Origin: Catelliglobosispora koreensis DSM 44566
GTDB lineage: Bacteria; Actinomycetota; Actinomycetes; Mycobacteriales; Micromonosporaceae
DNA length: 64,000 bases
Direction: 5' to 3'
Assembly (NCBI RefSeq): GCF_000379685.1
Contig: NZ_KB903249.1
Coordinates: 1,443,911-1,507,910, forward strand
Shown: in pieces, positions 24,193 through 38,649 of the stretch
Layout of the letters: each line of letters starts with the position of its first letter
How positions within the stretch are numbered: the first letter of the stretch is position 1
The notes under the pieces: generated by a model
Told to the model about the DNA's origin: nothing
The model's database searches: none
The model's input: the letters and a program-made list of their open reading frames with translations, nothing else
Made by a program: the position numbers and the translations under genes

Positions 24193-25619
24193 AACGGGGA
24201 ACCAGGCCCGGCGGAGCACCAGTAGGCCGCAGCGGGCGGGCGCCCAAGGCCGGGCGGCCGATAAGCGATCACGCCCGGATGACGGCCTATCAAGCGTTGC
24301 TGGCCGTGCACCGCGATGACGCCTACGCCAACCTCATCCTGCCCAGCCTGATCAACGAGGCCGGGCTGAGCGGGCGTGACGCCGCCTTCGCCACCGAACT
24401 GACCTACGGGACGCTGCGCCAGCGAGGCACGCTCGATGCCATCATCGCCAAGGCCGCTGACCGTGAAGTCGCGCGGATTGACCCGCCGGCCCGCGACGCT
24501 TTGCGCATGGGCGCTTATCAGCTTCTGCACACCCGCGTTCCCGCGCACGCGGCTGTCGCGTCAACGGTGGATCTGGTGCACTCGGTCGCTCCGGGCGCGG
24601 CTGGCTTCGCCAACGCTGTCATGCGCCGCATCGGTGAGAAGGACCTCGACACGTGGATCGAGCTCGTCGCACCGTCCGAAAAGGACGATCCGGTCGGCCA
24701 TCTCGCGGTGACCTACAGCCATCCAGAGTGGATAGTGCGGGCGTTTCGCGACGCGCTCGGCAGCGACGCGGCTGAGACGGCACGGCTGCTGTCGGCTGAC
24801 AACGACCGTCCAGAGGTGCACCTGTGCGCCCGCCCTGGGCTGATCGATCCACATGACTTGGCCGATGCCGTGCACGGATCGCCCGGCGCGTTCTCGCCCT
24901 ACGCGGTCTACCTGGGCTCAGGTTCGCCAGGCGATCTGCCTGAGATCAAGCGCGGTCAGGCACACGTTCAAGACGAAGGCTCCCAGCTGGTCGCGCTCGC
25001 GCTCGCGAACGCCCCGCTGGAAGGCGAAGACCGGCAGTGGCTTGACCTGTGCGCGGGGCCGGGCGGAAAAGCGGGGCTACTGGCCGCGATAGCCAAAGAA
25101 CGCGATGCGTATCTGACGGCCGTCGAGATCACCGAACAGCGCGCCAACATGGTCGCCAACGCGGTGAAAGGCTTGCCTGCCAGCGTTATCTGCGCCGACG
25201 GCCGCGAAGCGGGGGAGAGCCGGGACCTTCCGGCCGAAGGCTTCGACCGTGTACTAGTCGACGCTCCGTGCACGGGGCTTGGATCGCTAAGGCGGCGGCC
25301 CGAATCGCGTTGGCGCAAACAGCCTTCCGACCTGCCCCCGCTGACGAAACTTCAGCGGGAGCTGCTGACCGCGGCCCTGCGGGCGGTCCGCCCCGGTGGC
25401 GTTGTCGCCTACGTGACCTGTTCGCCGCACCAGGTCGAAACGCGCCTGGTCGTCGACGACATCGTCAAGCGAGGCGCCGGCAAGGTCGAGCTCATCGACG
25501 CCCGGCAGGCCCTGCCTGCGGGCATGCCCAATCTGGGCGAAGGCCCAACGGTGCAGTTGTGGCCGCACAAGCACGGCACCGATGCGATGTTTCTTGCGCT
25601 GCTGAGGAGAGTTTCGTGA
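24189..25619 (+). CDS. rsmB: 16S rRNA (cytosine-967-C5)-methyltransferase RsmB
   Basis: SAM-dependent m5C methyltransferase of the NOL1/NOP2/Sun family, 476 residues. A basic N-terminal tail precedes a NusB-like RNA-binding domain (about 30-170) and the Rossmann methyltransferase domain with [15 protein letters not shown] (SAM site). The two catalytic cysteines are in [16 protein letters not shown] and [13 protein letters not shown] 24189 overlaps fmt, and its stop overlaps rpe. The def-fmt-rsmB order is conserved. Confidence 0.95.
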   Translation: MKRGTRPGGAPVGRSGRAPKAGRPISDHARMTAYQALLAVHRDDAYANLILPSLINEAGLSGRDAAFATELTYGTLRQRGTLDAIIAKAADREVARIDPPARDALRMGAYQLLHTRVPAHAAVASTVDLVHSVAPGAAGFANAVMRRIGEKDLDTWIELVAPSEKDDPVGHLAVTYSHPEWIVRAFRDALGSDAAETARLLSADNDRPEVHLCARPGLIDPHDLADAVHGSPGAFSPYAVYLGSGSPGDLPEIKRGQAHVQDEGSQLVALALANAPLEGEDRQWLDLCAGPGGKAGLLAAIAKERDAYLTAVEITEQRANMVANAVKGLPASVICADGREAGESRDLPAEGFDRVLVDAPCTGLGSLRRRPESRWRKQPSDLPPLTKLQRELLTAALRAVRPGGVVAYVTCSPHQVETRLVVDDIVKRGAGKVELIDARQALPAGMPNLGEGPTVQLWPHKHGTDAMFLALLRRVS

Positions 25620-26293
25620 TTATCGCCCCGAGCATCCTCGCCGCCGACTTCTCCAAGCTGGGAGAAGAAGCACGGGCGGTCGAGGCGGGAGCCGACTGGC
25701 TGCACGTCGATGTGATGGACAACCACTTCGTGCCCAACCTGACGATCGGCTTGCCGGTGGTGACGAGCCTGCGCCAGGCGACCAGCCTGCCTTTCGACTG
25801 CCATCTGATGATTGAGAATCCGCAACGGTGGGCCCCGGGTTACGCCGAGGCCGGTGCCTACAACGTGACCTTCCACGCCGAGGCCAGCGAAGATCCCATC
25901 GCATTGGCCAAGGATTTGCGGCGGGCTGGATCCCTTGCGGGGCTTGCGATTGACCGTGACACCCTCGTTGAGCCCTATCTCGATCTGTTGCCTCACTTCG
26001 ATACCCTCCTGATCATGACGATCAAGGCCGGCTTTGGCGGGCAGCAGTTCATGCCAGAGCTGCTCGACAAGGTGCGCGCCGCACGGGCGCACGCCAAGAC
26101 GGGCCACCTTGACCTGCGGATCGAAGTGGACGGTGGCATTTCGGCCGACACCATCGCCGCAGCGGCTGAGGCGGGGGCCGACGCTTTCGTCGCTGGGACT
26201 GCCGTTTATTCCGCTGCCGACCCGGTGGCCGCCTGCCGTAAACTGCGGGCCCTGGCTGAATCCGCCGTCTCCACTGGAGGGTCATCAGTTTGA
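25616..26293 (+). CDS. rpe: Ribulose-phosphate 3-epimerase
   Basis: Interconverts ribulose-5-phosphate and xylulose-5-phosphate. The 225-residue TIM barrel begins [17 protein letters not shown] and has [16 protein letters not shown] with the metal and catalytic aspartate, [21 protein letters not shown], and EVDGGIS with the second catalytic aspartate. GTG 25616 overlaps the rsmB stop after GAGGAGA. Ribulose-5-phosphate is also a substrate of RibBA encoded downstream. Confidence 0.97.
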   Translation: MIIAPSILAADFSKLGEEARAVEAGADWLHVDVMDNHFVPNLTIGLPVVTSLRQATSLPFDCHLMIENPQRWAPGYAEAGAYNVTFHAEASEDPIALAKDLRRAGSLAGLAIDRDTLVEPYLDLLPHFDTLLIMTIKAGFGGQQFMPELLDKVRAARAHAKTGHLDLRIEVDGGISADTIAAAAEAGADAFVAGTAVYSAADPVAACRKLRALAESAVSTGGSSV

Positions 26294-27306
26294 CCAGCCC
26301 GATGCCGCAAGAGCCGGAAGTGATCCTGGTCGTCGACGACGATCCCGACATCCTGCGTGTGGTGGAGGTGAACCTGCGCCTGCATGGCTATCAGGTGCTG
26401 CTGGCCAAAAGTGGTGGTGAGGCGCTGGCGATGCTGGAGGTCCAGCGCCCGCATCTAGCCCTGGTCGACTTGATGATGCCCGGGATGGATGGCCTGGAGC
26501 TGACGCGCCGGCTGCGCGCCGATCCGATGGTGACAGCGCTGCCGATCATCATGCTGACCGCGAAAGCATTGGTGTCAGACAAGGTGGCCGGGCTGGCGGC
26601 CGGGGCAGACGATTACATCGTCAAACCTTTCGATACCTCTGAGCTGCTGGCACGGGTGCGCGCGACGTTGCGGCGCAACCAGGAAGCCCGAGAGGTCTCG
26701 CCGCTGACGGGCCTGCCCGGCAACACGAGAATTCAGCGTGAGATCGCCGACCGGCTGCGCGCCCGCAGCGAGTTCGCGGTGTGTTACGTCGACATAGACC
26801 GCTTCAAGAGCGTCAACGACGCGTACGGGTTCGCCCGTGGCGATCAGTTCATTGGTGCCCTGGCCCGTTCGCTGCGCCGGGCCACTATCGCCGCCGGGCT
26901 GCCGCCCGCCTTCCTCGGCCACATCGGCGGCGATGACTTCGTCGTGGTGTGCAGTCCCGACCAGCTTCGCCCGGTCACGGAGAAGGCGGTCGGCGACTTC
27001 GAGATCGCGGCGGACGAACTCTATGACCCGATCGACGCCGGGCGCGGCTACCTGGAGCTCTATGACCGGCAGGGACGCCTGCACCAGGTGAACATCGTCA
27101 CGCTGTCGATCGGTGTCGCGCTGTCGAGTTCGCGCGGCTACCAGCACCCCAGCGAGGTGTCCGAGGTCGCGTCGGAGATGAAAGCGGTGGCTAAGAAGCA
27201 TCCGGGCAACTGGGTCTCCGTCGACCAGCGCAGCAAGCACCTGGGACTTCCCGCCCAGCGCACCGCAGGGCAGGAGACTGCGTCGCCGCAGGAACTAGGC
27301 CCGTGA
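26290..27306 (+). CDS. Response regulator with receiver and degenerate (GGDDF) diguanylate-cyclase domain
   Basis: A 338-residue two-domain protein. Residues 10-125 form a receiver with the acidic pocket VDDDPD, the phospho-acceptor D60 in LVDLMMPG, and the KPF lysine near 112. Residues 138-320 form a GGDEF fold ([23 protein letters not shown]). The active-site loop reads GGDDF (213-217) instead of GG[DE]EF, and there is no RxxD inhibitory site just before it. It may be a weak cyclase, a GTP or c-di-GMP sensor, or inactive. TTG 26290 overlaps the rpe stop; ATG 26302 is an alternative. No histidine kinase is adjacent. Confidence 0.88.
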   Translation: MTSPMPQEPEVILVVDDDPDILRVVEVNLRLHGYQVLLAKSGGEALAMLEVQRPHLALVDLMMPGMDGLELTRRLRADPMVTALPIIMLTAKALVSDKVAGLAAGADDYIVKPFDTSELLARVRATLRRNQEAREVSPLTGLPGNTRIQREIADRLRARSEFAVCYVDIDRFKSVNDAYGFARGDQFIGALARSLRRATIAAGLPPAFLGHIGGDDFVVVCSPDQLRPVTEKAVGDFEIAADELYDPIDAGRGYLELYDRQGRLHQVNIVTLSIGVALSSSRGYQHPSEVSEVASEMKAVAKKHPGNWVSVDQRSKHLGLPAQRTAGQETASPQELGP

Positions 27307-27319
27307 CAGACTGCCACCC

Positions 27320-28411
27320 ATGGGTCAGGAACCGTTCGTGAATCACGCGGAAACAAGCAGGGCTGAGAGTGCCGCGATGGCACGTGCCATTGAGCTTGCC
27401 GCGCGTGGATTGGGAACGACGAGCCCGAACCCGGTCGTCGGCTGTGTGCTGCTGGACTCGGCCGGAGTTGTTGCGGGCGAAGGCTTTCACGCTTATGCGG
27501 GTGGGCCACACGCGGAAATCGTCGCCTTGGCTCAGGCTGGCGAGCGGGCCAAAGGCGGCACCGCGGTCGTCACCTTGGAGCCGTGTAATCACACTGGCCG
27601 CACCGGCCCCTGTAGCGAAGCGCTGATCCGCGCCGGGGTGACCCGCGTCGTGATCGCGGTGTCCGACCCGAATCCGGTGGCGACCGGTGGTGCAGACCGG
27701 TTGCGTGACGCCGGCATTGAGGTCATCACAGGGGTACGCGAGGCCGAAGCCGAAGACGGCAACATCGCCTGGCTCACCTCGGTGCGCCGGGGCCGCCCGT
27801 TCGTCATCTGGAAGTCGGCGTCCACATTGGACGGACGCGCCGCCGCGTCAGACGGCACCAGCATGTGGATCACGTCGGAAGCGTCGCGAATGGACGTTCA
27901 CCGGCTGCGGGGGACGGTTGACGCCATCATGGTCGGCGTCGGCACTATCCTGTCCGATGATCCGCGCCTGACCACCCGTGACCTGCGCACTGGCAGCCTG
28001 GCGATCCGTCAGCCGTTGCGTGTCGTGATCGACTCCGAGGGCCGTACGCCACCTGACGCCCGCGTACGCGATGGGGCCGCTCCCACGTTGATCGCTACGG
28101 TCGCGAGCTTCGGCAAAGGCCCCGATGGCAAGGTCGACCTGCAGAAGGTCCTGGGCGAGCTGCACCATCGCGGCATCCGCAGTGTGCTGCTCGAAGGCGG
28201 TCCGCAGCTCGCGGGCGCCTTCCTGGCGGCCAGTCTGGTGGACCGCGTGGTCTATTACCTTGCCCCGAAGCTGCTCGGTGATGGTCCCGCTGCGCTTGTT
28301 GGGGCTGGAGTGACAACGATCACTGGGGCCATCGATCTGGAAGTGCTCGACGTTGACCGGATCGGGCCAGACTTGAGGCTGACCGCCAAACTGCGGAGCC
28401 CCGCAACCTGA
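27320..28411 (+). CDS. ribD: Riboflavin-specific deaminase/reductase RibD
   Basis: Deaminates the pyrimidine intermediate of riboflavin synthesis and then reduces its ribosyl side chain with NADPH. The 363-residue protein has the deaminase zinc motifs PHAEIVAL and EPCNHTGRTGPC, and from about residue 150 the reductase domain (KSASTLDGRAAASDG, VLLEGGPQLAGAFL). ATG 27320 is used; GTG 27338 has a slightly better ribosome-binding site, so the start is not settled. First of four rib genes; I see no FMN riboswitch before it. Confidence 0.95.
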   Translation: MGQEPFVNHAETSRAESAAMARAIELAARGLGTTSPNPVVGCVLLDSAGVVAGEGFHAYAGGPHAEIVALAQAGERAKGGTAVVTLEPCNHTGRTGPCSEALIRAGVTRVVIAVSDPNPVATGGADRLRDAGIEVITGVREAEAEDGNIAWLTSVRRGRPFVIWKSASTLDGRAAASDGTSMWITSEASRMDVHRLRGTVDAIMVGVGTILSDDPRLTTRDLRTGSLAIRQPLRVVIDSEGRTPPDARVRDGAAPTLIATVASFGKGPDGKVDLQKVLGELHHRGIRSVLLEGGPQLAGAFLAASLVDRVVYYLAPKLLGDGPAALVGAGVTTITGAIDLEVLDVDRIGPDLRLTAKLRSPAT

Positions 28412-28422
28412 AGAGGAGCGCA

Positions 28423-28997
28423 ATGTTCACCGGCATCGTTGAGGAGCTCGGCGAGGTAGTTGAGCGCGAAGGAGAGCTGCTCAAGATCCGCGGGCCGCTC
28501 GTCACCACCGACGCGAATCATGGCGACTCCATCGCCGTCAACGGGGTATGTCTTACGGTGACAGAGGTTCATGACGCGATTTTCACCGTTGAGGTGATGA
28601 AAGAGACGTATGACCGCAGCTCTCTCGGCTCCATCGTTACAGGGGAGAAGGTCAACCTCGAACGGGCCGTCACCGCATCCACGAGGCTCGGTGGCCACAT
28701 CGTTCAGGGACACGTCGACGGCGTCGGCGTGATCACGGCCAAGCAGCCGGGTGGCGGCTGGGAAGATGTGCGGATCACGTTGCCTGAGGGTCTAGACAGG
28801 TACATCGTGGAGAAGGGTTCGATCACTGTGGACGGCATTTCGCTGACCGTGGTGGCCGTTGACCGGGAGGGTTTCACGGTCAGCCTGATCCCGACCACCC
28901 TGGAATTGACGACGCTGGGGCACAAGGGAGTGGGGTCCCTGGTGAACCTGGAGGTCGACGTGATCGCCAAATACGTGGAGAAGCTGGTGAGCAAAGC

Positions 28998-29001
<4 letters not shown>
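28423..29001 (+). CDS. ribE: Riboflavin synthase alpha chain
   Basis: Dismutates two 6,7-dimethyl-8-ribityllumazines to riboflavin. The 192-residue protein consists of two lumazine-binding repeats; it begins [12 protein letters not shown] and has VNGVCLTV in the first repeat and VDGISLTV in the second, plus [16 protein letters not shown] 28423 follows GAGGAG. Its stop overlaps the ribBA start. This enzyme is named RibE in Bacillus and RibC in E. coli. Confidence 0.96.
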
Positions 29002-30751
<1,750 letters not shown>

Positions 30752-30775
30752 GCCCCAAGGCTTAAGCTAGGCGGC

Positions 30776-31039
30776 GTGAAGACATTCGAGGGCCTGTTCG
30801 AGGAGCTGCGCGCCAAAGTCGCCGCGGGCGATCCGAGTTCAGGCACGGTGGTCGCGGTGCGCGACGGAGTCCATGCGGCGGGGAAGAAGGTCGTCGAAGA
30901 GGCGGCCGAGTCGTGGATGGCCGCCGAGCATGAGGGCCATGAGCGCGCGGCTGAGGAGATTTCTCAGCTGCTCTACCGGGCGCAGGTGCTGATGCTTGCC
31001 GCCGGTATCGAACTCGAAGACGTCTACCGCCACCTGTAG
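30776..31039 (+). CDS. hisE: Phosphoribosyl-ATP pyrophosphatase
   Basis: Second histidine-synthesis step, hydrolysing PR-ATP to PR-AMP. The 87-residue MazG-like helical protein starts [14 protein letters not shown] and has the metal-binding [11 protein letters not shown] and [18 protein letters not shown] 30776 lies exactly 7 nt after a TAAGCT -10-like box (30763-30768), so the mRNA may be leaderless. hisG follows after 10 nt. Confidence 0.95.
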   Translation: MKTFEGLFEELRAKVAAGDPSSGTVVAVRDGVHAAGKKVVEEAAESWMAAEHEGHERAAEEISQLLYRAQVLMLAAGIELEDVYRHL

Positions 31040-31049
31040 GAGCCCCGCT

Positions 31050-31880
31050 GTGCTTCGCATCGCCATTCCCAACAAGGGCACGCTTTCGCGGCCCGCTTCA
31101 GACATGCTCCGCGAGGCGGGCTACCGCCAGCGTACGGATGAGCGTGATCTGACCTGTTTAGACACTGACAACGAAGTCGAGTTCTTCTATCTGCGCCCGC
31201 GTGACATCGCCACTTATGTTGGCTCGGGCGACCTCGATCTGGGCATCACCGGGCAGGATCTGCTGCTCGACCAGCGCTCGCCGGTTCAGCAGTTGCTAGA
31301 GCTGGGCTTCGGCGGGGCGACCTTCCGTTTCGCCGCGCCCGATCCGAGCGTCAGCCTGGACGGCAAGCGCATCGCGACCGCCTACCCGCACCTGGTCGAA
31401 CGCCACCTCAGCGACAACGGTGTGAAGGCCGAGGTGGTCAAGCTGGACGGTGCCGTCGAGAACGCGATCCGCCTTGGAGTCGCTGACGTGATCGCCGACG
31501 TTGTCGCGACCGGAGCCACATTGCGCCAGGCCGGCCTGACCCCCATGGGTGACCCGATCCTGGAGTCGCAGGCGGTGCTCATCTCGCGCGATTCACCCGA
31601 TCACAACGGGGTAAGCCAGCTCGTTCGCCGCCTGCAGGGCGTCCTTGTCGCTCGCCGTTACGTCATGCTGGCCTATGACGTGCGTGCCGATCAGCTGGAC
31701 GCCGCGTGTGCGGTGACGCCGGGCATTGAGGGCCCAACGATCTCGCCCTTGCACCGTGAAGGCTGGGTCGCCGTGCAGGCAATGGTTTTGCGCTCTTCGG
31801 TGCACCGGATCATGGACGAGCTTTACGACATTGGCGCCCGCGCCATCCTGGTCACCGATATCCACGCTTGCAGGTTGTGA
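31050..31880 (+). CDS. hisG: ATP phosphoribosyltransferase, long form
   Basis: First histidine-pathway enzyme, joining ATP and PRPP. The 276-residue length and the C-terminal segment show the long form that has its own histidine-binding domain and needs no HisZ. Signatures are RIAIPNKGTLSRPASDML, DLGITGQDLLLD, and the PRPP motif ADVIADVVATGATLRQAGL. GTG 31050 follows TAGGAG at 7 nt; the frame is open further upstream inside hisE but is not homologous. The stop overlaps the next ATG. Confidence 0.96.
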   Translation: MLRIAIPNKGTLSRPASDMLREAGYRQRTDERDLTCLDTDNEVEFFYLRPRDIATYVGSGDLDLGITGQDLLLDQRSPVQQLLELGFGGATFRFAAPDPSVSLDGKRIATAYPHLVERHLSDNGVKAEVVKLDGAVENAIRLGVADVIADVVATGATLRQAGLTPMGDPILESQAVLISRDSPDHNGVSQLVRRLQGVLVARRYVMLAYDVRADQLDAACAVTPGIEGPTISPLHREGWVAVQAMVLRSSVHRIMDELYDIGARAILVTDIHACRL

Positions 31881-32341
31881 TGACTTTCCAGTACCGGCCC
31901 AAACGCGTTCGCGTCGTCTGCATAGCGGCGGCCGCGGCCATTTTCGTCCTGTTCACGATCATCGGCACCGCACTGACCACGGTCGGCGAAGGCGTCTTCA
32001 AGCCGGGCGATCAATACGCGATGGTTCTGCTCGGGGCGCTGTTCGCCGGGGGAATCATGCTCATCGCCAGGCCGCGCGTCGCCGCCGACGCCGAGGGGAT
32101 CAAGGTCCGCAACATCATCGGTGGGTACGCGCTGCCGTGGAACGTGATCACCAAGGTGAGCTTCGACCGGGGCCAGCCGTGGCTCTACCTGGAGCTGGAA
32201 AACGACGACGTGGTGTCGGTGCTGGCCGTGCAGGCCGTGGACAAGGAACATGCCGTGCAGGCGGTGCAGACGCTGCGCTCCCTGCACGCTCAGGCACGTC
32301 AGCCCGCCGAAGGCCCCAGCACGCTTTCGCCGGTTGACTGA
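31880..32341 (+). CDS. Membrane protein with bacterial PH domain
   Basis: A 153-residue protein with two transmembrane helices (about 13-35 and 50-65) and then a small beta-rich PH-like domain (RVAADAEGIKVRNIIGGYAL, PWNVITKVSFDRGQPWLYLELE) facing the cytoplasm, as in bPH_6-type proteins found after hisG in many actinomycetes. Function is unknown. ATG 31880 overlaps the hisG stop (TGATG). Its 3' end overlaps the convergent cupin gene by 43 bp. Confidence 0.85.
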   Translation: MTFQYRPKRVRVVCIAAAAAIFVLFTIIGTALTTVGEGVFKPGDQYAMVLLGALFAGGIMLIARPRVAADAEGIKVRNIIGGYALPWNVITKVSFDRGQPWLYLELENDDVVSVLAVQAVDKEHAVQAVQTLRSLHAQARQPAEGPSTLSPVD

Positions 32342-32643
32342 CCCGGTTCTTTCAGCTCAACGAAGATCGAGTGCGTGGGAGTGTCACCGGTGTTCTCGCC
32401 GGTGTGCTCCTGCGCCCCGAGCCAGCGGACCTGATGTTCGGCCAGTTCGACGTCGGCCTGCTTGCCACCTGAGGAGATGCGCCGCTTGAAGGCGCTGAGC
32501 GTCACCATCACGCTGTCCGGATGCTGATGCGCGTGGGTCTTGTCGCCGGGCTGGTCACGGTACTCAAGCACGCGTACCCGGTCGTTTTCGAAGATGACTT
32601 TGTAGTGATCCGGGTCGGTCACGGCAGGGTCCTGAGGGCTCAT
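32299..32643 (-). CDS. Small cupin-domain protein
   Basis: A 114-residue single-domain cupin. Motif 1 is seen as KTHAHQHPDSVMVTLS, with three closely spaced histidines, and the second barrel half contains HQVRWLGAQEHTGENTG and THSIFVELK. Such cupins bind a metal and sometimes small polar molecules; the substrate is unknown. ATG 32643 is used; the frame is open to 32940 upstream, but that region is the infC leader on the other strand and lacks homology. It overlaps the PH-domain gene tail to tail. Confidence 0.75.
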   Translation of the reverse strand: MSPQDPAVTDPDHYKVIFENDRVRVLEYRDQPGDKTHAHQHPDSVMVTLSAFKRRISSGGKQADVELAEHQVRWLGAQEHTGENTGDTPTHSIFVELKEPGQSTGESVLGPSAG

Positions 32644-32664
32644 GACCTCACGGTACGGCTCTTT

Positions 32665-32694
32665 TTGGTGGGCAAATAGGGCATGTGTTAGTCT
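32665..32694 (+). promoter_or_regulatory. Candidate infC promoter
   Basis: TTGGTG (32665-32670), 18-bp spacer, TAGTCT (32689-32694). This predicts a start near 32701 and a leader of about 240 nt in front of infC. Confidence 0.5.
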
Positions 32695-32700
32695 TGCCGA

Positions 32701-32940
32701 GTCGACCTGACGGCACTCTGTGCTGTCATTCAAGCGGAGCGCCTGCTCCCACCCATCCGGTTCAGCCGGATGAGGTCCGGTCACCAGGACATTGTGCCTG
32801 GCTGGGTGCACTGACGTGTGCCACGACCGGTCGAGCGGGCCTGGGCTATATGCCTGGGCCTTCTGCTTGTCAGGGTTAGCGACGCGAGTCGCCGGCTTTG
32901 ACCACGGTCGTATGTCAGGAAGCACTATCGAGGAGGCCAC
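32701..32940 (+). promoter_or_regulatory. Structured infC-rpmI-rplT leader with terminator-like hairpin
   Basis: A 240-nt stretch without a gene and with several hairpins: GGAGC/GCTCC (32736-32740/32745-32749), CATCCGG/CCGGATG (32754-32760/32766-32772), CCAGG/CCTGG (32784-32788/32797-32801), and a 9-bp stem at 32838-32846/32852-32860. The last is followed by TTCTGCTTGT and resembles an attenuator. In other bacteria infC-rpmI-rplT leaders are controlled by L20 or attenuation; here this is inferred. The leader ends in GAGGAGG just before the ATC start. Confidence 0.5.
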
Positions 32941-33540
32941 ATCAGCGTCGAGCCACGCGTGAACGAACAGATCCGGGCACGAGAGGTCCTTCTGATCGGT
33001 CCTGAGGGTGAGCAGGTGGGCGTTGTCCCACTTGACCGAGCCCTTCAGCTGGCCGCAGATGTCGATCTGGATCTGGTCGAGGTTGCGCCTATGGCACGCC
33101 CGCCCGTCTGCAAGCTCATGGACTACGGAAAGTTCAAGTACGAGAGCGCGCTAAAGGCAAGGGAAGCCCGGCGAAACCAGCAGCAGACGGTCATCAAGGA
33201 GATGAAACTCCGGCCAAAGATCGACTCGCATGACTACGAGACCAAGAAGGGTCACGTCATGCGGTTCCTCAAGGCAGGAGACAAGGTCAAGGTCACGATC
33301 ATGTTCCGCGGCCGCGAACAGCACCGCCCTGAGCTGGGTTTCCGGCTCCTGCGCAGGCTGGAAGAAGAGGTCGCGGAGATGGGATTCGTTGAGTCCCAGG
33401 CCAAGCAAGACGGCCGAAACATGATCATGGTGCTTGCACCACACCGCAACGCCAAGGCTCTCGCCCGCAAGGGTGAAGGCGATGGCGCCATCGAGGCCTT
33501 GGGAGACGAGACCGTCGCCGAAGCCTCCGCGCAGGGCTGA
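32941..33540 (+). CDS. infC: Translation initiation factor IF-3 (ATC start codon)
   Basis: Prevents early subunit joining and checks the start codon. The protein has the N-terminal domain ([20 protein letters not shown]), a lysine-rich linker ([19 protein letters not shown]) and the C-terminal domain ([20 protein letters not shown]). I place the start at ATC 32941: homology with the actinobacterial N-terminus begins there and GAGGAGG lies 4-5 nt upstream. GTG 32959 would cut off six conserved residues and has no spaced Shine-Dalgarno. Rare AUU/AUC starts are a known infC trait that lets IF-3 limit its own synthesis. Length 199 residues. Confidence 0.93.
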   Translation: MSVEPRVNEQIRAREVLLIGPEGEQVGVVPLDRALQLAADVDLDLVEVAPMARPPVCKLMDYGKFKYESALKAREARRNQQQTVIKEMKLRPKIDSHDYETKKGHVMRFLKAGDKVKVTIMFRGREQHRPELGFRLLRRLEEEVAEMGFVESQAKQDGRNMIMVLAPHRNAKALARKGEGDGAIEALGDETVAEASAQG

Positions 33541-33583
33541 ACGCACAACGGCCTGTTCGAATTTAGTCAGGGGAGAACTTTCA

Positions 33584-33778
33584 ATGCCGAAAATGAAGAG
33601 CCACTCCGGCATGGGCAAGCGGGTGAAGGTCACCGGCTCGGGCAAGATCGTTGCCGAGCAGGCTGGCAAGCGTCACCTGCTGGAGGGCAAGTCCTCCCGC
33701 CGCACGCGCCGGCTGACGGGCACCGTTGAGGTCGCCAAGGCCGACGTTCCGCGGATCAAGAAAATGCTTGGGCGCTGA
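33584..33778 (+). CDS. rpmI: 50S ribosomal protein L35
   Basis: A 64-residue basic ribosomal protein starting [20 protein letters not shown], with the internal [18 protein letters not shown] 33584 follows GGGGAG. It lies between infC and rplT in the universal infC-rpmI-rplT order. Confidence 0.97.
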   Translation: MPKMKSHSGMGKRVKVTGSGKIVAEQAGKRHLLEGKSSRRTRRLTGTVEVAKADVPRIKKMLGR

Positions 33779-33818
33779 CGCGCGCCAACCCTGTCCAACT
33801 GATTAAGGAGACGACGAG

Positions 33819-34193
33819 ATGGCACGCGTCAAGCGGGCGGTAAACGCCCTGAAGAAGCGCCGGGTAATCCTTGAGGGCGCCAAGGGCTACCGCGGTCAGC
33901 GGTCCCGGCTGTACCGCAAGGCCAAAGAGCAGATGCTGCACTCGATGCAGTACGCCTACCGCGACCGCAAGGACCGCAAGGGCGACTTCCGTCAGCTGTG
34001 GATCACCCGTATCAACGCGGGTGCCCGCGCGAACGGGATGACCTACAACCGCCTGATCCAGGGCTTGAAGCTGGCTGGCGTCGAGGTCGACCGCAAGATC
34101 CTCGCCGACATGGCGGTGAACGACGCGGCGGCTTTCGCCGGCATCGTCGAGATCGCCAAGAAGGCCGTGGCGTCGGCTCAGGCAGCCGCGTAA
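33819..34193 (+). CDS. rplT: 50S ribosomal protein L20
   Basis: A 124-residue 23S rRNA-binding protein needed early in large-subunit assembly. It begins [19 protein letters not shown] and has [17 protein letters not shown] and [19 protein letters not shown] 33819 follows AAGGAG. In other bacteria L20 represses this operon through the leader RNA. Confidence 0.97.
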   Translation: MARVKRAVNALKKRRVILEGAKGYRGQRSRLYRKAKEQMLHSMQYAYRDRKDRKGDFRQLWITRINAGARANGMTYNRLIQGLKLAGVEVDRKILADMAVNDAAAFAGIVEIAKKAVASAQAAA

Positions 34194-34195
34194 CC

Positions 34196-34975
34196 TTGCG
34201 CAACGCAACCAAACCCGGGGAAGGTCCGTTCACGACACGGACGCCCCGGGTTTCTGCTGCTATCAAGTTGCATCGCCGCAAAGACCGGGACGCGACCGGG
34301 CTGTTCCTGGCCGAGGGCCCGCAGGCGGTCAACGAGGCGCTTGCCGCTGGCGTCGTCAAGGAGCTGTTCAGCACCAGAAGCGACTATCCAAACGCGACGC
34401 TCGTGACCGAGGAAGCCCTGCAAGCCTTGGCGGACACGGTCAGCCCACAGGGGGTTGTGGCCGTGTGTGAGCAGGCCAGCGTTCCGCTAGGGCAGCTCAA
34501 AGCCGGCAAGCTCATCGCCGTGGCGGTCGACATCAGGGACCCGGGAAACGCGGGAACGATTCTGCGCACCGCCGACGCGGCGGGGGCCAGTGCGGTGATC
34601 TTCGCGGGTGAGGCTGTCGACCCGTATAACGGCAAGTGCGTGCGGGCGAGTGCGGGCAGTCTGTTCCATGTGGACATCGTCCGCGAGCGGTCCGCCGCCA
34701 CCGTCATGACAGCGTTGGCCAAGCACGGCATGCAGATCCTGGCGACCAGTGGCCGGGGCGCCACCGACCTGTTTGAGCTGGAGCCACATCTCGCCAAGCC
34801 GACCGCTTGGCTGTTTGGCAGCGAGGCACACGGGCTGCCCGCTGAGGTCCTGGAAAAGGCGCAGGCGGTCCGGGTACCCATCTATGGGGGTGCCGAGAGT
34901 CTTAACCTGGCTGCCGCCGCGGCGGTGTGCCTGTATGCTTCGGCTCGTGCGCAGCGTTCTTCCTATGAGCTTTAG
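34196..34975 (+). CDS. SpoU/TrmH-family RNA 2'-O-methyltransferase
   Basis: A 259-residue methyltransferase with a substrate-binding N-terminal domain (LHRRKDRDATGLFLAEGPQA) and the SPOUT catalytic domain. Motif 1 is VDIRDPGNAGTILRTADAAG, motif 2 is AWLFGSEAHGLP, and motif 3 is VPIYGGAESLNLAAAAAVCL. It probably methylates 23S rRNA or a tRNA; it resembles the TsnR/RlmB neighbourhood gene found after rplT in actinomycetes. TTG 34196 lies 2 nt after the rplT stop and is the only suitable start. A weak hairpin (34977-34993) follows the stop. Confidence 0.9.
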   Translation: MRNATKPGEGPFTTRTPRVSAAIKLHRRKDRDATGLFLAEGPQAVNEALAAGVVKELFSTRSDYPNATLVTEEALQALADTVSPQGVVAVCEQASVPLGQLKAGKLIAVAVDIRDPGNAGTILRTADAAGASAVIFAGEAVDPYNGKCVRASAGSLFHVDIVRERSAATVMTALAKHGMQILATSGRGATDLFELEPHLAKPTAWLFGSEAHGLPAEVLEKAQAVRVPIYGGAESLNLAAAAAVCLYASARAQRSSYEL

Positions 34976-38595
<3,620 letters not shown>

Positions 38596-38606
38596 TCCCG
38601 TGCACA

Positions 38607-38640
38607 GAAGTGGCCCCGGAGTCTTCTCCGGGGCCACTTC
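38607..38640. terminator. Bidirectional intrinsic terminator between pheT and the subtilase gene
   Basis: A perfect 15-bp stem GAAGTGGCCCCGGAG (38607-38621) with its complement at 38626-38640 and a TCTT loop. On the plus strand ACGTTTTCGC follows. The convergent subtilase stop lies 10 bp away. The AAGTGGCCCC core is shared with the terminator at 5962-5999. Confidence 0.9.
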
Positions 38641-38649
38641 ACGTTTTCG

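Noticed and set aside
27100-27320. FMN riboswitch before ribD
   Set aside because: The region is coding for the receiver-GGDDF protein and lacks the conserved FMN aptamer blocks.
32959-32961. GTG 32959 as the infC start
   Set aside because: It removes conserved residues and has no properly spaced ribosome-binding site; ATC 32941 has both.
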